NCBI GenBank assembly: GCA_964575675.1
Contig: CAZNRY010000033.1
Location: 1-27,249, forward strand
Length of the DNA stretch: 27,249 bases
Origin: CAZNRY01 sp964575675
GTDB lineage: Bacteria > Eisenbacteria > RBG-16-71-46 > CAIMUX01 > VGJL01
Direction of reading: 5' to 3'
Both the position numbers and the translations under genes were made by a program. Of this stretch, positions 7,914 through 16,447 are shown piece by piece. Each line of letters starts with the position of its first letter. Position 1 is the first letter of the stretch. Under the pieces are notes generated by a model. It was not told the origin of the DNA, did not search any database, and saw only the letters and a list, made by a program, of their open reading frames with translations.

Positions 7914-9133
7914 GCGGCCCTCCCCTTCTCGCCGGCGCGTCGCATCGGCGTCTCGTCGATCTCGGCAGGCTCCGCATGGCCCGCCGCCTGCGGCTCGTCG
8001 CCGCCGTAGACGGCCTCCGTCGCCCGCGCCATCCTCTGCGCCGTATAGAGCGACTCATATCTGCGCCGCCCCGCGATCCCCATCTCCTCCCGCAGCGAGG
8101 GATTCTCGATCAAAACCAAGAGCGCCCGCGCCAGATTCTCCGGATCGTTCGGCAGGACCAGGGAACCGCTGATCCCGTCCACGATCATCTCCGGGATCCC
8201 GAAGACCCTCGAGGCGACCACCGGCCGGGAGACGGACATCGCCTCCAGGATCACGAACGGCGTCGTCTCGATCAGGGACGGAACGATGAGCAGATCGAGG
8301 AACTGCATCAGCGTTGCGGCGTCGGGACGCGCCCCGAGGAACCGGACCCAGCGGCCCAGACCGAGCGTTCGAACGAGCGCCTCCAGGTCGGGGCGGTCTT
8401 CCCCCTCGCCGATCACCCAGAGGCGCAGGTCGCGATCGGCCTCCAAGCGCCCCGCGGCCAGGAGCGAGAGCGCTTGGAGGAGAATCCGATGCCCCTTGCG
8501 CGTCGTGAGGGACCCGACGATGCCCAGGCAGATCGTTCCGCGCGGCGTCCCGGTCTCCGCTCGGATCTCCTCCTCGAGCCCTGGTCGCGGAACGCCCGGC
8601 TGGTCCACGCCGAGCGGGATCACGCGCGTCTTCTCCCAGGGGATCTTGTGGAGTTGCACGAGGAACCGGCGCGACGCCTCCGCGGGGACGAGAAACAGAT
8701 CGATCGCCTCGCTCATCAGGAACTTGACCGGGAAGCGCCGATAGCGGCGGCGGATCATCGGAAGGTGCTCCGTCGCGACGACCCTGCGGTAGCCCGACAT
8801 CCGGGCCGCGACCGCGACGGAAGAAAGACCCGCGTCATAGGTGCTCGGCAGATTGACGTGGAGGATGTCACCGCCCAACGCGCTCAGGCCCTCCCGCAGC
8901 TCGCCGAAGGCATCCCACCACCGGAATCCCAGCCGCTTGTGACGGCGGATCGCAACGCCGGATGCGGCGAGCTCCGCCTCGAGCCGCTCGACCGGCGGAT
9001 CGCTCGGCAGCAGCGCCGAGAGCGAGAAGCGATCGCGATCGATGTGCCGGGCAAGAAGAGAGAGGTATACTTCGGCGCCGCCGTAGAAGACCGCATCGCT
9101 GTAGAAGGTCACGGCCAGCCGCGCGCCGCTCAT
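7910..9133 (-). CDS. GT4 glycosyltransferase
   Basis: About 407 residues from the ATG at 9133, whose ATGA overlaps the stop of the GT39-type gene. The N-terminus reads LAVTFYSDAVFYGGAEVYLS, a GT4 acceptor-domain opening with the glycine-rich loop. The donor domain has GIVGSLTTRKGH, WVIGEGEDRPDLE and the EX7E motif (E-TTPFVIL-E). It likely transfers one sugar in repeat-unit assembly at the cytoplasmic face of the inner membrane. The open frame continues 17 codons upstream to 9184, but that part lies inside the preceding gene and the ATGA overlap is the usual arrangement here. Specific linkage and donor are unknown. Confidence 0.9.
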   Translation of the reverse strand: MSGARLAVTFYSDAVFYGGAEVYLSLLARHIDRDRFSLSALLPSDPPVERLEAELAASGVAIRRHKRLGFRWWDAFGELREGLSALGGDILHVNLPSTYDAGLSSVAVAARMSGYRRVVATEHLPMIRRRYRRFPVKFLMSEAIDLFLVPAEASRRFLVQLHKIPWEKTRVIPLGVDQPGVPRPGLEEEIRAETGTPRGTICLGIVGSLTTRKGHRILLQALSLLAAGRLEADRDLRLWVIGEGEDRPDLEALVRTLGLGRWVRFLGARPDAATLMQFLDLLIVPSLIETTPFVILEAMSVSRPVVASRVFGIPEMIVDGISGSLVLPNDPENLARALLVLIENPSLREEMGIAGRRRYESLYTAQRMARATEAVYGGDEPQAAGHAEPAEIDETPMRRAGEKGRAA

Positions 9134-10665
9134 CGGACCCTCTCCCCACCAAGCTTCCAGATCCTCGAGCCCGGGAACTCCCACGTCTTCTCGACCGTGA
9201 AACGCTCGCGCAGGAACGCTTCCCAGCGACCCTCCGGGTCCTCGAAATCATCGCGACAAAACACCACGTAGGTCCTTCTTGCCGAACGGATTTGCTCCAT
9301 CGCATTCTCCGCGTCGGAGGGGCTCTTCTCGGGCGGAACGCGATAGGGCGGGAAGTAATGCCGGATCGAGGGATCGTCCCGCAGGGCCGTCCAGTAGTAG
9401 CGCGCAATCGGGTCCCAGCCCCCGATCATGAAGACGAGATCGCCCGGCCCCGCCTCGGCGCGGAGAACGGCCGCGGTCGAGCGAGCGTCCTCCTTCCAGT
9501 AGCGCGGTTGCGTGTTCATCTGGACGATGCTGACCGCGCTCAGGCCCACGACGCCGGCAAAGAGGATGGCGCCCCAGCGGCGGGGGTTCAGCGCGCAGGC
9601 TCCGTCCACGAGGAGGAGCAGATAGGCGGGAAGAGCGGCCGATGCGTATCTGGGGTTGAACACCTTCACATTGCGCGCCGCCGCGAAGAAGGCGAGCAGC
9701 ACGGGAAGCGCCAGGGCAAGAAGCCAGAGTCGATTCCACGTATCGCCTCTGAGCCAGCGGATCAGTCCGGCCATCGCCAGGACCCCGAAGAAGACAGCAA
9801 CCGCTACGGTCGCGGCAGGGTGGCGCCCCGCGATCTCCAGCGACGGAGAGCGCCGGAGCTCGCGCAGGGATGGACCGAACGTGAACCCGGCCGAAAACGC
9901 ATACGCGGCGTAGGGAAGCCCAAGGATCGGCGCTGTCGTTTCTCCGCGGATCCTCTCGCTCGCAGGGACGGTCCCCATCCGGAGGAGATGCGAGGCGACG
10001 ACCCGCCGCTCGTAGAACTGGGTGATCCACGGAAGACAGGCGAGCAGGGTGATTGCCGCCGCGATTCCCATGCCGATCAGGGCGCGATTGCGGGAGCGGA
10101 ATCGGAAGATGCCCCAGAGCCCCACGGCTGCGATGTGGAACGCGAAGGAGAGATTGCTGAGCAACCCGCCGATCCAGACCCCCGAAAGGTGCGCCACCCG
10201 GCGCGGGGAGGCGGACGTCGCGTCGAACCGCTGCATCGCGCCGAGCCCAAGAATCGCGAAGAGCATCAAGAGGGAGTAGTTTCGGATCTCCTGCGCATAC
10301 CAGATGTGGAAGGGGTTGATCGCGAGAAGAAAGGATGCCGCCAGCGATTTCCGGTCGCCGAAGACCGGGCGCGCCACCACGAAGAGGAGGGGTACGGAAA
10401 CCGCGGAGATGAGGGCCTGCGGCAGCCTCACGGCAAACTCACCCCACCCGAATAGACCGCACCAGAGATGGAGCAGCGCGGCGTGCAGCGGACCCTGGAG
10501 GTTGACGAGAAGCCCCTCCCATGTGAGCGGCCGCTCGAGCCCCGCGAACTTCAGTGTGAACTGCTCGTCGACCCAGAGCGACTGGCGGGTCAGCCCCCAG
10601 AGGCGCAAGATCAACCCCGCGACCGCGATCAAGGCCACCGCGATCCCCGTCGATGAGGAACTCAA
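9130..10665 (-). CDS. GT39/ArnT-like membrane glycosyltransferase
   Basis: About 511 residues with many hydrophobic segments, so an inner-membrane protein. Near the N-terminus, after the first membrane segment, is SLWVDEQF with the acidic pair D33-E34 expected in the first periplasmic loop of GT-C enzymes. Further on, NPFHIWYAQEIRNYSL matches the second conserved loop of the dolichyl-phosphate-mannose/ArnT family. Such enzymes move a sugar from a polyprenyl-phosphate carrier to an acceptor on the periplasmic side. A hydrophilic C-terminal domain contains VFMIGGWDPIARYYW. The start is uncertain. The first codon used here is TTG at 10665, without a good Shine-Dalgarno, and the frame stays open further upstream without an ATG. 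It may decorate the polysaccharide after export. Confidence 0.85.
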   Translation of the reverse strand: MSSSSTGIAVALIAVAGLILRLWGLTRQSLWVDEQFTLKFAGLERPLTWEGLLVNLQGPLHAALLHLWCGLFGWGEFAVRLPQALISAVSVPLLFVVARPVFGDRKSLAASFLLAINPFHIWYAQEIRNYSLLMLFAILGLGAMQRFDATSASPRRVAHLSGVWIGGLLSNLSFAFHIAAVGLWGIFRFRSRNRALIGMGIAAAITLLACLPWITQFYERRVVASHLLRMGTVPASERIRGETTAPILGLPYAAYAFSAGFTFGPSLRELRRSPSLEIAGRHPAATVAVAVFFGVLAMAGLIRWLRGDTWNRLWLLALALPVLLAFFAAARNVKVFNPRYASAALPAYLLLLVDGACALNPRRWGAILFAGVVGLSAVSIVQMNTQPRYWKEDARSTAAVLRAEAGPGDLVFMIGGWDPIARYYWTALRDDPSIRHYFPPYRVPPEKSPSDAENAMEQIRSARRTYVVFCRDDFEDPEGRWEAFLRERFTVEKTWEFPGSRIWKLGGERVR

Positions 10666-10747
10666 TCGATTTCGGGCTATGTTCCGAATCTGGCCTCCAC
10701 GCGCATTGTCCGGGGCCGAGCCCTCGCCGTAAGGCAGAGCAGAAGGG

Positions 10748-11545
10748 TCAGTAGGCCCCTTCCCCGGACAACACCGCCGGAATCGTTCGAAGAAGGATCT
10801 TCAGGTCGAGCGCGAATCCGCGTCGCGCGATGTACTCCATGTCAAGACGCATCCATTCGTCGAAGGAGAGGCGGCTGCGGCCGCTGATCTGCCAGAGGCA
10901 GGTCAACCCGGGCCGGACCGAAAGCCGGCGCAGCTGCCAAGACTCGTACTGCCGCACTTCCTGGGGCAGCGGCGGACGCGGGCCCACGAGAGTCATGTCG
11001 CCCTTGAGGATGTTCAGAATCTGGGGAAGCTCGTCCAGGCTCGTGCGCCTGAGGATCCTTCCCACCCGTGTGATGCGGGGATCGTGGGCGATCTTGAAGA
11101 CCGGTCCCGTGACCTCGTTCAAGTGGGCGATCCGGTGCCGGTATTGCTCGGCGCCGTGGATCATCGAGCGAAGCTTGTAGAACGTGAACGTCTTCCCGCA
11201 CTTCCCAACGCGGATCGAGCGGTAGAGGACCGGACCGGGCGAATCGAGCTTGATGGCGACGGCGAGTGCGAGAAAGAGGGGCGATAGGAGGATCAGGGCG
11301 AACAGGCTGGCGATTTGATCAAAGAGCCTCTTGCCGTGCCTGAGGTAGAAGGTGCGATCGACCTCGATCGGCACACCCGCGACGACGCCCTCGGGTCCGT
11401 CCGAAGCGGATGGGATCGGCGGATCGCCGGGCCCGGTCACCGGATCGAGTCCTTTGGACGCCGGCTCGGGCGCGGGGGCAGTCCCTTCGACTTCCCCTGT
11501 CCCGGGGGTATGGTTGGGGCGTCCAAGCGACGACGTGGAAAGCAC
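10748..11545 (-). CDS. Polyprenyl-phosphate sugar-1-phosphate transferase (initiating PGT)
   Basis: Bacterial sugar transferase family (PF02397). It starts a repeat unit by moving a sugar-1-phosphate from a nucleotide sugar to undecaprenyl phosphate at the inner membrane. The protein is about 265 residues. A disordered Pro/Gly-rich N-terminus is followed by one hydrophobic helix (FDQIASLFALILLSPLFLAL) and the catalytic domain with SPGPVLYRSIRVG, FTFYKLRSM, RRTSLDELPQ, NILKGDMTLVGPRPPL and PGLTCLWQISGR. It lacks the extra N-terminal membrane domain of WcaJ/WbaP proteins, so it is a short PGT. I chose the GTG at 11545, with AAGGAG 9 bases upstream. A GTG at 11581 would add 12 residues. It is the first gene after the strong promoter and leader at 11546-11776, as expected for the committed step. 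Confidence 0.93.
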   Translation of the reverse strand: MLSTSSLGRPNHTPGTGEVEGTAPAPEPASKGLDPVTGPGDPPIPSASDGPEGVVAGVPIEVDRTFYLRHGKRLFDQIASLFALILLSPLFLALAVAIKLDSPGPVLYRSIRVGKCGKTFTFYKLRSMIHGAEQYRHRIAHLNEVTGPVFKIAHDPRITRVGRILRRTSLDELPQILNILKGDMTLVGPRPPLPQEVRQYESWQLRRLSVRPGLTCLWQISGRSRLSFDEWMRLDMEYIARRGFALDLKILLRTIPAVLSGEGAY

Positions 11546-11741
11546 AGATGAACACTCCTTGCCGTACGACGGGACCTCCACCGACGGACCGCTCGACCAA
11601 CGACCCCCTGGAGAGGGTCGTAACGCTGTTGGGTATCAAGGGGTTGGTGCAGTCTCGAAGGCTCGCGGCCTTGTCGAACCCGCTAGCAAGGTGCTCCTGC
11701 CTGGCCCTCCTTTTCGTTTTGGGGACCCACTAACTTGGACG
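11546..11741 (-). promoter_or_regulatory. Structured 5' leader before the polysaccharide assembly operon
   Basis: About 196 bases lie between the predicted transcription start and the initiating transferase. Two perfect stem-loops are visible: 11658-11672 (5-bp stem, 5-base loop) and 11600-11621 (7-bp stem ACGACCC/GGGTCGT, 8-base loop). The second is not followed by a U-tract. The leader ends in AAGGAG about 9 bases before the GTG start. I recognise no known riboswitch class. Length and foldability suggest post-transcriptional control, which is inference. Confidence 0.45.
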
Positions 11742-11747
11742 TAGCTC

Positions 11748-11776
11748 ATTATATCCCACAGGCATTCGCTGGTCAA
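11748..11776 (-). promoter_or_regulatory. Sigma-70-type promoter
   Basis: On the minus strand TTGACC (11771-11776) is followed after exactly 17 bases by TATAAT (11748-11753). This is 5 of 6 and 6 of 6 matches to the consensus. It stands out in a GC-rich, otherwise tightly packed region and faces the initiating sugar transferase. The start point should be near 11741. It would drive genes from 11545 down to glgA if no terminator intervenes. Confidence 0.85.
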
Positions 11777-11783
11777 GACTGCC

Positions 11784-11809
11784 GAGGGCGGATCGCTTCC
11801 GCGGCCCTC
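11784..11809 (-). terminator. Hairpin after the GT-C gene, terminator-like
   Basis: An inverted repeat GAGGGC ... GCCCTC with a 14-base centre lies 12 bases after the stop of the large membrane protein gene and just before the promoter. It has no clear T-run, so intrinsic termination is possible but not shown. Its place between two transcription units is the main support. Confidence 0.4.
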
Positions 11810-11821
11810 CCGGCGAACCCT

Positions 11822-13843
11822 TCAGCGCCCCCCCTGCACCATGACGAGCCTCACCCCTTCCCTCTCATAGATCGGACGTTCGGGGCGTCGATTCCCTTCT
11901 TGAGTGGTGGGCCGACTGGGAGAGGCGCTGCCGCGCGGCGATCCCTCGAGCACGATGATGGGGCGTCCCAGATCCTCAATGAAGATGGCGACATCGCGTG
12001 ACAGGGTCCCGCTCGAGAGCAGTTCGCCTGCGGCGCGCTCTCTGATCTCGAGCGCGGCCGGCGCGTACCCCCACTTCTTGGCCCAGGCTTGCCCGCCCCA
12101 AAGGACGCTCCGCGCGGCAAGGACGGCTGCGTCGCGTCTCGCTCCATCTTCTACAAAGATCGCGTCGGAAGGGGTGTGAAGCCGCGCCCAGGCGAACGCC
12201 TCCCGCTCGGGGCGCGTCGCATCTCCCCCAGGCTCTCCGCGCATGCCAGGCTCGCAGGCATACGCCCAGACCGAGAGGAGCACGGTCGGCGCGACCGCCG
12301 CAGCCGAGAGCGCGATCAGCGCCGCGCGCGCGCGCGGGCGGAGCCGATTGCCGAGATCGATCCATCCTTGCCCCGCAGGGGCCGCCAACAAGAGGAAGAG
12401 CAGGTTCATGAACTTGCTCTGGTTGTTATCGGACGGATCGATGAAGAGACCCGCGATGGTCAAGAAGCTCGCGAAGAGCAGAATGAGGCGCGCCCCCCCC
12501 TCTTCCCTCCTCTTCCACAATCGGTAGACTCCAACAGGGACGATTGCCGCCCCTCCCCACAGCAGGGTCGCGAGAGCCTTGCCGCCGAGCCCCACGGCGA
12601 GTTGGCCCTGCTTGCCGTGAAAGATCAGAACCAAGTACGGGGAGACGAGCATGACCCCGCCGAGGATGGCCGCCGGAAGACCGAGCAGGAGCGCCCGGTT
12701 CAGCGCCCCCTCGCCCCGGGAGCGCATCGCTCCGGCAAGCCGCCAAGCCCACCAGCCCACCGCGAATGCCAGGCAACAGAGGCCGACGAAGGTGTGAACG
12801 AAGAGGGCGCAGCCGATCAGGAGCGCAAGCAGGGTCCCCTTGCGCGGAGACGGGGAATCGGCGAAATCGAGCGCCGCGAGCAGGAAGGCGAGAAATGTCG
12901 CCAGACCTAAACCGAAGGGGCTCAGAACGAGGAACTTCCCCCCGAAGAAGACCATCGAGAGATGGAGCAAACCCGTTCCCATCGTGCCGAGTGCGGGCGC
13001 GATCCCGCCGCCCGCGATGCGCTCGACCTCAGGCCAGCCGCGCACCCCACCCGCAGCGGCCCGCGCGGCGATCCAGCCCCACGCGAACGGAGCGTAGCCG
13101 AGCGTCGCGACGACGGCCGCCATCTTCGTCCCCCCTGTCGTCGCTCCAAGGCGCCGCGCGAGGAGCATCACGCCCAAGAGCGTGGCGAGCGATCCCGACA
13201 GGTTCAGGACCACCAGCGCGGGCCAGACCGTGAGGCGCGGCTGCAGGGCGGGCCAAAGGGCGGCCCAAACATGCGTCCCCCAGAAGTAGAGCAGCGGGAG
13301 CCCGGCGAAAAACGGGTCCTCCGGTGGAAGGCCCCGGCTCGAGATCTCTCCGGTCACCGCAGCATGGAACCAGCCGTCGGAACGCGGGATCAGATCGGGG
13401 TTCACGAGGAGCAAGAGAGCCATCAGTCCGGTCCACGCGAAGGCGATCGCGAAAACTCGCGACTCGCCCGGTTCGCACCCGGCCGTGAGAGGACGCCCCC
13501 CCCGAGGCTTCCGAATCGCGGCGACGGTCGAGGCCAGCGCGAGCAGGACGAGCAGCGTGCGCGCCGCGTCGGCAGGCCGCATGCCAATCCCGAGAAGAAC
13601 TGCGCCCCCGCTTCCAACGAGGAAGGGGGAAAGGACGAGGGCGATCATCACGCGGCCACCGGCCGTCCAGCCGCGCGCGATGTGCGGAGCGATGAGAAAG
13701 CCCGGAAGAAACCCGAGCGATGCGGCCAAGCATGCCGCGGTCAGAAACGCGGGCGCGGGCAACGGGAAGAGCAGGATCAAACACAGAGCGGCAAGCGCAG
13801 AGCAGAGCAGCCGCCCGGCGTACGGAGATGTCCCTCCCGTCAT
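11822..13843 (-). CDS. Large multi-pass membrane protein, GT-C-like
   Basis: About 673 residues from the ATG at 13843, whose ATGA overlaps the ligase-like gene. The first 520 residues are mostly hydrophobic, with roughly a dozen membrane segments. A loop after an early helix reads NPDLIPRSDGWFHAAVTGEI, an acidic/His loop like those in GT-C glycosyltransferases. A second loop has LPLLYFWGTHVWAALWPAL. The C-terminal 130 residues are soluble and include AFAWARLHTPSDAIFVEDGA and RPIIVLEGSPRG, similar to the periplasmic tail of GT-C and YfhO-type proteins. I read it as a probable polyprenyl-phosphate-dependent transferase acting in the periplasm. The precise family is not certain, and a transporter-like role cannot be excluded. 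The frame extends upstream to 14224, but only in the overlap with its neighbour. Confidence 0.75.
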   Translation of the reverse strand: MTGGTSPYAGRLLCSALAALCLILLFPLPAPAFLTAACLAASLGFLPGFLIAPHIARGWTAGGRVMIALVLSPFLVGSGGAVLLGIGMRPADAARTLLVLLALASTVAAIRKPRGGRPLTAGCEPGESRVFAIAFAWTGLMALLLLVNPDLIPRSDGWFHAAVTGEISSRGLPPEDPFFAGLPLLYFWGTHVWAALWPALQPRLTVWPALVVLNLSGSLATLLGVMLLARRLGATTGGTKMAAVVATLGYAPFAWGWIAARAAAGGVRGWPEVERIAGGGIAPALGTMGTGLLHLSMVFFGGKFLVLSPFGLGLATFLAFLLAALDFADSPSPRKGTLLALLIGCALFVHTFVGLCCLAFAVGWWAWRLAGAMRSRGEGALNRALLLGLPAAILGGVMLVSPYLVLIFHGKQGQLAVGLGGKALATLLWGGAAIVPVGVYRLWKRREEGGARLILLFASFLTIAGLFIDPSDNNQSKFMNLLFLLLAAPAGQGWIDLGNRLRPRARAALIALSAAAVAPTVLLSVWAYACEPGMRGEPGGDATRPEREAFAWARLHTPSDAIFVEDGARRDAAVLAARSVLWGGQAWAKKWGYAPAALEIRERAAGELLSSGTLSRDVAIFIEDLGRPIIVLEGSPRGSASPSRPTTQEGNRRPERPIYEREGVRLVMVQGGR

Positions 13844-15363
13844 CCGGGGCCGCCCGTCGGGCTGCGCGGGAGACGGATCGTCCCTCGCCTCCCTTCCTCG
13901 AGATCCGCGCCTGCCGCCGGCGCCGCGGAGGACCGTTGTTCGTCGACGATCCTCCGCGCGGCGACGGCGAATCCGATCAGCCCCCACATCAAGAAGGGGT
14001 AGACATTGCCTCGCTGGTGCTCGTCTCGGATCTGGGCCAGGGCGAACTGAAGAACCTGAACGTGCGCGACGGCCATCGCGCCGTGGGCGAAACTCACGCG
14101 GCCGAGCTTCAGCTTGCTGCCCGGGTAGCTCTTCACGAGCGTCTTCGCGAGAATCCAAAGAAACACGGCCAGTCCCAGGATTCCGGTCGTCCAGAGATAC
14201 ATCAGGTAGGCGCTGTGCGGCCATTGCCGTCCAAGCACACCGATCCCCCCGCGCAGATCGTAGAAGGGGCCGTGTCCGATCCAGATGTGCTGGGGGATCT
14301 CCTTCATCACGCCGCTCCAGACCTGCACGCGCGTTTCAGGAACACCGCGCTCGAACTGCGTCGTTGCGAGCCTCCAGAAGAGCGTGATCACACGGCCGTA
14401 GCGTGCGCTCACGATCTCGATGAGAATCGCGGCGGCAAGGACAAGCGGCAGCGCCACGATGACGCGGCGGGCAGTCAACGCCCCCCGCCCGATCCAGAGG
14501 AGATACACGACCGCCACGACCCAGATCACGAACCCGCCGCGGTTCGCAGTAACGAAGATCTGGAAAACCGATGCGAACATCAACAGGGCGTAAAACGCGC
14601 GCCCCCACGCACTCTTGGCACGGATGAACAGATAGGCCTGCAGGGTGAAGGTGATCGCGCAGAAGTCGGCGAGGAGCGCGTGAACGCCGAATACCCCGCC
14701 GACCCGTCCGCCCTCCGCCAGGCGCTTGCCCGTGGGCCCCGCGGCAATGAACCAGTCGGGAATCAGCCGCACGGTCGGGAGGAAGTACTCCATGACGCCC
14801 GTGATCGAGACGAGGAACGACGTCACGGCGAGGGCATGGAACGCAGTTCGAAGGTGCCTCTCCGTCCGTAGGATTTTGGCAACGATGAAGTAGAAGCCCG
14901 CGGCGCCGGCCAGGAACTGGAGTTGCAGGAAGCCGTTCTTCAAGTCGGATGGGTTGTCGACGTTCAGAAACGAGACCAGGTGGGCCCCGATGTAACACCA
15001 TGCCGCCCAATCGAGGTAGGTCTTCGGCGGCCGGGGTTCCCGGCCTAGCCTCACCTTGAGCGCCCAGGCCACCAGCATGAGGAGGACGAAGATGACGTTC
15101 GTGTTCCCCAAGAAAATGAACGTCGGGAATGGGAAGGCGATCAGAAAGAGCGCGACGACGCCATAGAGCGGGAGCTTGAAGAGGCCGAGCACGAAGACCA
15201 GACCCATCATGGCCTTGATCCAACGCGCGGCGATCTGTCCCGATACGATCTGCGCGACGAGCAGGCCGAGTGCGGCGCTGAGCAGCAAGTAGAACCACGG
15301 GCTCGCCACCCACTCGGTCACCCCCCGCGGAGGGATGGAGGTTTCGCGCGTTCTAGGCGCCAT
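13840..15363 (-). CDS. O-antigen ligase/polymerase-like membrane protein
   Basis: About 507 residues from the ATG at 15363, which has AGGAAAGG a few bases upstream. It has around ten to twelve hydrophobic segments separated by short loops and one larger loop late in the protein. That loop contains RVQVWSGVMKEIPQHIWIGHGPFYD and then WPHSAYLMYLWTTGILG, matching the Wzy_C/WaaL pattern (HNxYL type, His at about residue 383). Members either ligate finished chains to a lipid acceptor or polymerise repeat units in the periplasm, and sequence alone does not separate these. The start overlaps the end of the YbhN-type gene by 11 bases. It is the only polymerase/ligase candidate in the locus, so a Wzy-like role is reasonable. 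Confidence 0.85.
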   Translation of the reverse strand: MAPRTRETSIPPRGVTEWVASPWFYLLLSAALGLLVAQIVSGQIAARWIKAMMGLVFVLGLFKLPLYGVVALFLIAFPFPTFIFLGNTNVIFVLLMLVAWALKVRLGREPRPPKTYLDWAAWCYIGAHLVSFLNVDNPSDLKNGFLQLQFLAGAAGFYFIVAKILRTERHLRTAFHALAVTSFLVSITGVMEYFLPTVRLIPDWFIAAGPTGKRLAEGGRVGGVFGVHALLADFCAITFTLQAYLFIRAKSAWGRAFYALLMFASVFQIFVTANRGGFVIWVVAVVYLLWIGRGALTARRVIVALPLVLAAAILIEIVSARYGRVITLFWRLATTQFERGVPETRVQVWSGVMKEIPQHIWIGHGPFYDLRGGIGVLGRQWPHSAYLMYLWTTGILGLAVFLWILAKTLVKSYPGSKLKLGRVSFAHGAMAVAHVQVLQFALAQIRDEHQRGNVYPFLMWGLIGFAVAARRIVDEQRSSAAPAAGADLEEGRRGTIRLPRSPTGGPG

Positions 15364-16447
15364 GCGCCTTTCCTGAATCGCCGTCGGACCCAATTGCCGG
15401 CCCGGCGCCGGGTGTCGGGCCGCCAGGAGCCGGCGCGTCATCTCCGCGAACCCGATCCGATTCCGAGCCCACGGATCCCCCCGCGATCCGGCTCAGTTGG
15501 CCGAGGCTCAGTCCCTCGCGGAGCAGGTAGATCGCTCCCACGATGTTGACAGGCGCCCATTGGGTCGCGTGGTAAACGATCGAGAAGGTGAGTCCCTGCT
15601 CCTTCGGCACCCCGAAGACCGCGAGGGCTGCCGTCCCCGCGCCCTGAAGGGTTCCCACGAACCCGGGGGCGCTGGGGATCATCGTAACCAAGGAGATCGC
15701 GACGAGCGCGACGAGCGAGCCGTCCGGCTGCGGAACGTCGATCGAGAGCGAACGGAAGCAGAGCCAGATCACGACGAGGATCGAGAGCCACATCGCGACC
15801 GACAGCCCCCCGACGGCAAGCAGGTGCGAAGCCCGATCGAACACGCGAAGCCCTTCGCGGAAGCTCGCTCCGATCCGCTCGACCCGGGAGCGGAAGCGTT
15901 CCGGCACGAAGCGAAGCAGGATCTCGAGGAATCGCTCCGGGTGGCGATTCCAAATCATCAACAGCACGAGGGTCGTGACTCCGATCGCGAGAACGATCAG
16001 CGCGACGGTGTCGAGCCCGCCGGGGAACTTCGAGATCACGGCGACGACGGCGAAGAGAGCAAGCATGGTGAATAGGTCGAAGACCCTCTCGACGACGATG
16101 CTCGCCAGCGCGGCGCTCCGGCTGATCCCGGCCTTCGTCCCGACAACGTGCGCACGGACAATCTCGCCCAGACGTGCCGGAAGGACGTTGTTGGCCAGAA
16201 AACCGATCATCGTGGCCGAAATGAGCGTCCCCTGCGGGATCGCCCGGATCGAGTGGAGGAGAAACCGCCAGCGCATCGCGCGGATCCAGAAGGCCAGGAG
16301 GGTCAGAACGACGCAGGGGATCATGTACCAGTAGTTCGCTTGGCGAAGAACGTCGGCCATCCGATCCAAGCGCGCGCCCCTCGCGGCAAGGTAGAGGAAC
16401 AGGGCGCTCAGGAGGACCCCGAGGAGAACCATCCACTGGCGTCTCAC
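15353..16447 (-). CDS. YbhN/LPG-synthase-type flippase-like membrane protein
   Basis: 364 residues from a GTG whose GTGA overlaps the preceding stop. The protein has about eight hydrophobic segments. The conserved block GFLANNVLPARLGEIVRAHV followed by IVVERVFDLF is the hallmark of the LPG_synthase_TM/UPF0104 family (PF03706). There is no soluble aminoacyl-transferase domain, so it is not a full MprF. Relatives occur in glycan and glycolipid loci, where a lipid or lipid-linked-sugar translocation role has been proposed. No Wzx/MATE-type flippase appears in the window, which makes this gene the best candidate for moving lipid-linked intermediates across the inner membrane. That is inference from context. 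Confidence 0.9.
   Translation of the reverse strand: MRRQWMVLLGVLLSALFLYLAARGARLDRMADVLRQANYWYMIPCVVLTLLAFWIRAMRWRFLLHSIRAIPQGTLISATMIGFLANNVLPARLGEIVRAHVVGTKAGISRSAALASIVVERVFDLFTMLALFAVVAVISKFPGGLDTVALIVLAIGVTTLVLLMIWNRHPERFLEILLRFVPERFRSRVERIGASFREGLRVFDRASHLLAVGGLSVAMWLSILVVIWLCFRSLSIDVPQPDGSLVALVAISLVTMIPSAPGFVGTLQGAGTAALAVFGVPKEQGLTFSIVYHATQWAPVNIVGAIYLLREGLSLGQLSRIAGGSVGSESDRVRGDDAPAPGGPTPGAGPAIGSDGDSGKAHGA

Noticed and set aside
6717..10455. Three long plus-strand open frames (6717-8009, 7976-9271, 8962-10455)
   Set aside because: They mirror the GT4 and GT39 genes and have biased, low-hydrophobicity composition with no recognisable motifs. They are antisense shadows.
11680..11700. 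A cobalamin-box-like string (GGCAGGAGCACC) in the leader
   Set aside because: The match needs an insertion and lies only about 50 bases after the predicted transcription start, leaving no room for the rest of a B12 aptamer.
11546..11745. Possible c-di-GMP riboswitch or ops/JUMPstart element
   Set aside because: A CTAGCGGGTT string recalls part of GEMM-I, but the other conserved parts are missing. No GGCGGTAGCGT ops sequence is present.
12089..14871. Plus-strand open frames opposite the membrane-protein genes
   Set aside because: They are very rich in Arg, Glu, Gln and Pro, which is the complement of hydrophobic membrane codons. No domain is seen.
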